In this document: positions 53,201 to 62,200 of the stretch, piece by piece | Layout of the letters: each line of letters starts with the position of its first letter | Numbering within the stretch: position 1 is the first letter of the stretch | NCBI GenBank assembly: GCA_963854835.1 | Contig: OY978527.1 | Span: 17,245,584-17,309,583, forward strand | Direction of reading: 5' to 3' | Origin: Megamerina dolium | Lineage: Eukaryota > Arthropoda > Insecta > Diptera > Megamerinidae | DNA length: 64,000 nucleotides | The notes under the pieces: model-generated | The model's database searches: none | Told to the model about the DNA's origin: nothing | What the model saw: only the letters and a program-made list of their open reading frames with translations | Translations under genes and position numbers: made by a program

Positions 53201-56200
53201 TTTTTTAATTATAAAGCATCATCTAGAGAATATTTAGTTAAATTTTCGTAATTGAATATTGAAAAATAAGCCGGTGACAGAGCATTTCCCAAAAATACCA
53301 TGTTCGGTAAACACGATAACTCGGCGTAGAATTATCTGAAATCAAAAATGTTGTTAAATTTATTTCAATTATGAGTTAATTCTCACCCTCCCATCGTTGT
53401 TGAGTTATCATTTTCGTTTTTGAACAGTTCGTGGCCTTACACTGAATCATCGATCCCAGGTCCATAAAGTACGTTCCCGGCAGCAATCTCGATGTCTTGA
53501 AAAATGAAAAAGAAAAAAATCGATTTTCCGAATCTGCTTATCCCTTACCCCCCTTAACAAATTCACTTCCGTCACAATGACGTTTTAAATTTCAATACGT
53601 CTGCTACCAATCAGCATGACTTGTAATGCTTTGTATGCATGCGATCCGATACTAGAGCATGGGAGAGTAAGACCTATCCTAATTTATGGAGCCATGATGA
53701 TGTTTTATACATAGGTATGTAAGCACATGCTGAGAAGGAGTTGACGCCTGTGAAAATCAACCTTTCTTAACTTATGAAGCCATAGTATTCTGAAAATCCA
53801 TAAGTGCTTACTACTATATCGTAATAAGAATAAGCCGAATTCAGAGATCAATGTGTCTGGGGGTCAGATAGGCCATTGGCTTCTGAGACACGGATGGCTT
53901 GAATGTTACAATGCACATGATCCCGATAAATCTTTATATTCAACGTGGATTCTTTGGGCTGATGGAATGATAGATATGGGGAAACCCGACCGCGAGACTT
54001 CCGCTAACATAAGGAACCGTGGTATGTTGGTGCATAAGTTCCATTAAGGTGAGAGGAGCTTTATACTGAAGCAAGATATCCTACAGTCAAGGTAATCTGC
54101 TTATGTTGTAAGAGCGACAAATAGTTTCTAATAACTAAAAAAAAAATTGTAACTACTGTTACCTTAAGCTTCTTTCGGAAGAAACCGAGTATTGGTATGA
54201 TACTTAATAACAATAGCACTATAGTTTGTACGAATGGTTTCAAAATTTACAATGGGATCCAAGCTGGACTTTACTATGAAACGTTATGTATCGGCAAATT
54301 TGTGCGCTTATTTAATTTAGCGGTTGTATTCCCTGCGTACTGAACGATGGTGACAGGTTATAACTTCGACATCAATAGTATCAACTTGATAGACCGTCAG
54401 ACCGCGATCATGGCACGTGACTTGATCATCACATTTTCTTGCGTTGTTAAACAATACAAATAAAATTATTCACCATTATTTAAGATATTCTGTCGTCCTT
54501 TTGCCTTGGCGGAAGTATGTTATTTCGATGAAGGATACTTTTTTCCCCTAGAACCTAAAGCCCCTTAAACGATCCAGTAAATCCATGCAATATTATTCAA
54601 AGTTTAAAAATAATCCTAAATTGACACGTTATTTACCATCAGAGTGCCAGACTCCACACGGTACAGTCCAACATAATTTAAAAGATTATAAAATGAAACT
54701 TTATTTGTTTCACACACCCTTTATTCTTAGATTTTGATAGCATTTTTCTTGATGATGGCAAGCTTAGAAGACCTTGTTAATTTGTTGTTACCACTATAGC
54801 TACTTATTTTAATATGATTATATGGAATTTTTAACAATTTTTTATATTTTTCTCTTCAATAAATTTGCATAATTAAGCGAAAGATAAGGAGTAATTCGTT
54901 CGACGCAACTGGTACTTACAACCATTGGGAGAAGCACTAAACAGCTATCGTTAACGTGTGCCACATTTTCATCATAAATTCAATTAAGCTATTATTATTA
55001 CTATTATTATTTTGTGTGTTTTCTCAAGATATTGTAGGTAAATGCACAAACATAATTAGATGGCTATTACATACATAGCGTTATAAATATTTAAGTTATG
55101 AATAGTCACTTAATTGCAATTGTTTGCGCACGATTTGTAAATTAAGAAAATTGTAAAAGAAGAAAATGGTTATGAAGCAATTACAATAAAATATAATAGC
55201 GGCCAGCTAGGTGATTTATATGTGTTCTTATGTAGTACAGGATAGTTCGACGGACGATAGCGAAACCTAAATTTTGACATCACAGTGGGCTTCTTTGGGT
55301 TTAATAACACGCGCGCAAGTGTTCAGCCCTTTCAACCTAACCTAACCCAACCCAACCTATGCTGAAGTGTAATTTATGCAAGAAAAGTGCCTCTAAAGAA
55401 AAACTTATGCAAAATTCCGACAACACTCATTGAATTAAATTGTTTGCCATTCGAATTGTTTTTCAAGTGCAGTCCATTTTATTACAAGGCGGACTCTTCT
55501 AAATTGACTTTATCAGGACTTTCTTATAGATCCTTTTTAAAATTTTGACTGTCGGAAAATTTTTCAATTACCTTTTTTGTCATCTTAAAAGGAAGCTTTT
55601 TATAGTTGGACAAACGGTGCCTTTCTGCACAAAACACTTGCCACTAAGCCAACACTGCATTTTTTGAAAAAAAAAAATATATTTGGCATATTTCTTCTTT
55701 CTTGTTCAGAGAGAATCGATGCGAGGCCTTAATTACGCCAGTAAAGGTTCCACGTATGCCCAGCTTATATTTCTCTACAAACTATTTAGCATTTAATATG
55801 TATATGCTTGTAGCATTTAAGTTTTTTTTTTTTTAAATTGGACGATTGTCAGATCATAAGATTGCCTGAGTTTTGAGTTTTCAACAGCGTGCTGGTAAAG
55901 TGCACACTGTACGATTATCTTTAAGCGTTAGGTTAATAAGGAAAGGAATGGTTAACAATGACATCAGCATGAAGATCAAGCGAAGTATCGCTCTTACCAA
56001 CTGGTGGTACTTTAAACTAAGTAAGCAATTGAGACGGTCGAAAACCACACTCCACAAGACTCTTATGGCGTCTGTCCTCACATATGCCACAAAAGCCTGC
56101 TCACTTTCCACTTTGGGTGAAAGGTTGCTGGGAGTTTTCAAGAGAAAAATCGTATGCATCTTTTAACCTTTACCGAATTAGGTGGAATCATTAGAAGTAT

Positions 56201-59200
56201 AAATAAAATAAATAAATATGTGGCACTTAAAGCTCCAAAGGGCTCATTGGCCGAGCTTCTCTTCCATTACTGTTGTGCGTCTTAAATTTGGACAGTATTA
56301 GAAGGGACCTACTTATTTTAGCCGGAACATCACTTTTTCTGGGCTTTGTCACAGAGTTCTTTTAGAAGCTTTTTCATGGCAAGTTGTTACTGTCGGAAGA
56401 ATTGCCAATTGCTTGCCGACAGGTGGGCACCATTCGAAAGAAAAATCTTATCGATATTAAATTTGTTATGCATCAGCCGAGGATTGAACCACGACCTACT
56501 GATCAGAAGGCGAACACACTAACCACTGAGCTACGGCACCCATTAGAAGTATAAACGCATTAAAATGCAACAACGAGCCATCTGGATCATATCTATTGAA
56601 TGGAGGAATCCACTTCAGCTAAAAGGGTGTTATAGTGATGGAGCACTGTGGTGGAAGATTCGGAAATGCAGACCGAACCTCTGATGAAAACTAACCGAAA
56701 ACCACAGAGACTGCCTGCTCTTGGAGTTTGCATTTGACACCAGCAAGAGGAATGCCCCACAGTGTGATTATTCGCTCTCTAGGTAGGGAAAAGTCTGTTG
56801 CTCGTAATGACCGAATAAGTGAAATGAAGTGAAGCCTAATAATGCGATTAGTCAACACGTAAGGTAACAGAAACTAAAGTAAAAGACGGAGTGCGATTGG
56901 TCAACACCGATAGCTCTGTCCATATGCTAAATAAGTAGGAAAGAGATAGCTAGTTTTAGTATAAAATAGAAATTTGATAGAGAGAAACGAGAATGGCTCT
57001 CATATATTTGCTCCGTTGAAAATCTAAATTCTACAGATTCCAACGTTACGTTACCTTACCTACCAATCCGTTTTGACTAATCGCTCTCACGGTTTTTGTA
57101 TGAAACAGATCGAAACAGCTGATCCGTTACTTACCGATACGTGTTGACTAATCACACTATAAAGAAGCCACAAAACTATAGTATTTGGCTTTTTAATAGA
57201 GACGACTCTATTTGAAGAGCATTCAAGTGACTACTGAATGAGGAGGGATTTGGGTAGATGGATGATGGATGAATTTTAAATGCATTTCGATTGTATAATT
57301 GCATTGAAATACATTCATGCTGATGGAATGTTGGCTGGCTTGTGGCTGTTGTATGACAAGTGGGAGAAAAAGGCGACAACTACTACTATTTTCTATACTT
57401 TTTTTATAAGCAATTATCATAGATGCAACAATAAAAAGTACATATGTTTGTATGATGTGTTGTCGTTATGTCATTAGTATGTTGGCTGCATAAAGAAATG
57501 TCTTGAATGTGAACGATGAAATACACTGCGATTTATACTCGTAATACATAGTAATTCACACTGCGTCTCGGTTGGTTAATTACAATCATTTATTTGCCAA
57601 TTTGGTGTTAAACTTAATTGTCGCATTTTGAAAAGCAATGCATTTCCTCATTTTTGTTTTACCATATACTTTTCTATTTTTAACCCTATTTTATGAATAG
57701 CTTCACTGGCTGGTACACAAGTGGCACATCAATTGGTTGTAGCGATACGCCAAAAATGTACACCTGAAGAGGTTATTAATATATTAAAAGAATTGCCAAA
57801 TTCCGGTGAAAATGCTGATCAAATGGATATGTCGGAAGCATCATTTAATCCATTAAAAATTGATGTATTCGTGCAGACACTGCTCAATTTGGGTTCGAAA
57901 TCATTCTCACACAGTTTTGCCGCAATCTCCAAGTTTCATTTGGTATTTCAGGTAAAATAATTCATCGATAATTAATTATACAATATAAATTTATTTATCT
58001 AGAAGCCTCTGAAATATTTGGTTGATAAGAAAGTATTAAAATATCTTTGTCTGTGAATCCCCGTTGATCAATAGAAATGAAATCCCAGTTAGTTTTGAAG
58101 AGAATCGTTAAGGATGAGAAAAAATTAATCATATATGAAAAAATGATCGTTGCAAATCGAGGTACACGAGGCCGTCAAAATTGTTATAATCAGAATTGAG
58201 TCCAAGGAAGATTAGATCCGGTTGAGGAGTTATTTATGAGTCCGGATAAAGCCTTTTGTGGTAGGGCAGTTCTCTCTCTATTTCATCTCACAAATAATTC
58301 CAAATTTGAGAGGAAATACAGTCGATTTCCTAGCTGGCATTGAGATAGATGGTAATATTTCAAGTGCCTCCCTAGTTAAGCAGTGTGCTTGGTGTGATTG
58401 AATAGATTTTCCAGTGCTTTTGCCTAACCAAACTATTAATACTGAGCTCTATCGGCAACAGTGAAAAAAAGAAACGCTTCAGAAAAGCAGACGGGCTTGA
58501 TCAATAGAAGCTCGTGTTCGAGGTCTATGGAATTCACCTTCTCTTTTCCTCAGCCGCCTTCAGAATGGGAATGGTCTGTCTAAATGCAAGTCTGTATGCG
58601 TGTTCCCAGGAAGTAAATCATCATTAGATCTAGAACAAGGCTTTGTATCCTAAAGATGATACCGCTGCAATGATGTGCAATTTGAAGCTCTACGCATAAC
58701 TCATAGTTCGCCAAGTTGAAACAGCTGAAGAGATCTCGCTCTGCAACAATAATTATGAACAGAGGATGTCATGAGCCCCTCATATCCGCAGATGACTTTC
58801 GGATTAACACATCTCAGTCTTTGGTTCACCAAAAAAGATGAAGATATGGCAAAAACTTAATATTACAAAACAGGCTCAAAAGTCGATCTTTGGCAGAATA
58901 TGGTAAAGTGGTAGGTAAACGTCATTGTAGTGCCGCAATTAGACTTCCTTACGTCATTGAATTTCTAGTGTAGTGTGTTAGATTCCGTATTTTACTTCGA
59001 AGCACGTCAGTGAAATAGTATATTAATGGCTGCCTAGGTAAGTGATTTTGTCAAGGAAAGATCTTCAGTCGTTTTTGTAGAGTCAGAAGGATCTTCCTGC
59101 GCATTATACTCGTAAGCTGCTGCCGTCTGGTCAAATGCTTAACTCAAGGGCAGTTTATAAGATAAAATGAAATTCTTCAGCAAAAGCGATCGAAGTTGAG

Positions 59201-62200
59201 CAGAAATAGTTCTATCCTTCCGAATAATGCTTTCGATCTCTTCGGAGCTCCCTTAAGGCTGTGAAGTGACCTAAAAGAGAGGCCTGCAAAGCTTTTTTTT
59301 TTTGGTCCCAGTAACCCAAAATTATGAATAATTTTAATTGGTCGGCCTTTTGACAACCCAATATGAAAAGATCGTTGGCATTAGAGTTTTAAAAATGATT
59401 AAATTTCAATCCACTACCGAGCGTTTGATCTCTTTCTACTTCCATCCTTCTTCTTTACTCTCATAGGCTTTAGCCGAATCGGAAGAAGCTCAAATCTGTA
59501 TATTACACAATGTATTTGAATTATGGCAAAATCATCAACAAATGATGGTCGTTATCATTGATAAATTATTAAAAATACAAATTGTCGATTGTTCAGCGGT
59601 GGCAACATGGATTTTCTCCAAAGAAATGACTGGTGAATTTACAAAAATGTATCTATGGGAGATATTACATTTGACTATTAAAAAAATGAATAAACATGTT
59701 ATTAAATTGAGTAAGTACTGCAAACATATCTATGAATTTCTATATTTATGTTAATTTAATTATTTCATATATGAATTTCATTTCGTTTAAAGCTAGTGAA
59801 ATGAATGACGCTAAAGAGAAATTATCAAAAGCCGATTCTTCATCATCAGAATCTGAGGATGAAAATGCAACGAAACGGAAGAAACCAATTAATCATGCTG
59901 ATAAACCAACGGAAGAGGTAAAGAATTATTTATTTTACTCGAATTATTTGATAAGTTGGGTGGTTGTGTAGTCCTCAGAGCCATCTTTCTCAGTTAATAT
60001 CTCTGATGTATTAGACTTTCTCAAAATATTCAAACTTTGTTTCCCGACAGACGAGCCTGGGAGAAGCAAGGTAGAAAGGGCGGACGGGTATAATCGGAAG
60101 CTTTTAATATCAATATAGAATTTCGCTTGCCTGATTGCCGTAGTCAAACCCAACCACACTAGCATGGTTTAAGCAGAGCGATGTTTCTCATAGAGACATT
60201 TGCATTCTGAATGATAGACAAGGTGCCATCACAAGGTTTCTCTTGAAATCCGGGAATCTCTTAATAAGATGGCAGAGCAGTAAAATATACCTCTATACTG
60301 AATTCCTAGCGGTATAGATGGATATTGTGGATTTGACAAGTTCGCAAAAAAGTACCAAGCGTAGAAAACGGAAAATTGATAGACATGAACTGCCTGACCT
60401 ACACAATAAAAATATTTCAACCATTGTAGGTGTAATTACTAACTCACCACTGCTGAATAGTCAAGCTGCCCTTCGAGCATTGAGCTCATATGACGTAGAC
60501 TACAAGTTAGTGTGGGTGGTACTGTCTACAGAAATTGAATCAGCTAGGGAAGCACAACAAAATCAGTCTCTGCTAGACACAGGGATTCAGGGTAATGAGC
60601 GAGCTGACGAATTCGCCAGAAAAGGAGCCTCTACGACTATGATTGGGACAGAACCCTTTGTGTTACAAGAACAGGAGTGTGGCAAGCAGAGTTAAGAGAA
60701 CAAGAACGAAAAAAGAAACAGGCACTTCGTAAGCCACTATGGGCTAAGGCTATCCAAAATACATTAAGAACGAAAAAAGAGACAGACACTCTTCGTAAGC
60801 CGCTAAGTACTAAGAGAATCCAAAATACTATTGGGCAACTATATCTGCAAAAGATTTGAATATTAACCGGTCTTCTGACCGGAACTCAAGGGTCATTAAA
60901 ATAGTTTAGGAGTACTTTTAAGTCCATTGTGCAGATTCTACGACGAAGAAATTGATTTGCAGGAACACATATTAGGTAGCTGTGGAGCACTGATCCACTG
61001 CAAACGTAAACACCTAGGATCATATTCAATACCAGGCAAGGAAATAGCAACGTGCGATCCAGTCAATATTCTAGTATTCTTCAGATTAGTAGGACTGGAT
61101 GAGATTTAGATGTAGATGAGACAATAGATCTATTAGGTCGCAGTACTTCTACACCTCATCAAGTTAGTTGTTGGTTGTCACTACCTTGAATTGTGGACTC
61201 TCACGCTCTCACGCTAGGCAAAGGATGAGTTTGAAACCATCACACATATGCTATCCCTGCTTCCGTACCAACGCACTAACCCTCTGTGCTGCGAAAATTT
61301 TTAGCAATTTCGTTATAGGATCGAGAGATCACCTCGAATTTGTCCGATTACCTCTGGTCCCATTCGCAGATGCCATTTGAAGCACATACTATGGTCCAAG
61401 GTAGCATCGAGACCCCAATTTTTAACTTCAGCCTACTACATCTACATGTCTACGCACTTGCATAAATACGTATTCATTAAGTAATAATTTTAGAAACCGT
61501 GCCTTCCAACCATATCGTAATATTTTAGTACATGAAACTTGATTCTTCTTATAAGCTGGCACCCATCTGCCTACAATTGATTGCTTCATTTATGCAATGT
61601 AAAACAATTAAAGCAAAAAAATCATTTTATTTTATTTTGTTAATCCACTTTTCAAGATCATTTAGAACAATACATAATTTTCAACACTATAATTTTGAGG
61701 CACTATAGTTTGCTCGTCTATGGTATTTATGCCATGCTATGGTTCGCTGGTTACGTATATGAATTTGAATTAATTATACTTTAATACGAATACGAATATG
61801 CGCTTGATGAGCTTAAGAAATAATATGCACTTACATGTAGTAGTATAGTTCAATCACCAATTTATTTTTGAATGAAAAGACTTCGAAGCAGTAAAAGCGA
61901 AGTTGGATTTTACATATATAGGGCACCCGTTACTATCTGTAACAACTATTAGATATTGGTTCAATGAATTTAAATTACTTTATAAAGAACGGCCAGACCC
62001 GACCGATAGATGTGGTAACCAAGGAAATTTCAAAGTACCTGGGAATCGATAAATAATCACTTAATATTCCAAAAAGCACCCCTAGAGCTGCGAAATAGAA
62101 AACGATCCTCTTCTAATTTTTCCGCCCCAATATTTTCCCCAAATGTACTTACCCATCTTTGGCCCCTCCGAGGCTTCCTTACGAAATATTTTTATAAATT

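Noticed and set aside
52429..54722. Possible transposon bounded by gggtgtttcaaa and its approximate inverse near 54710
   Set aside because: The two ends match only loosely, there is no target-site duplication and no transposase between them.
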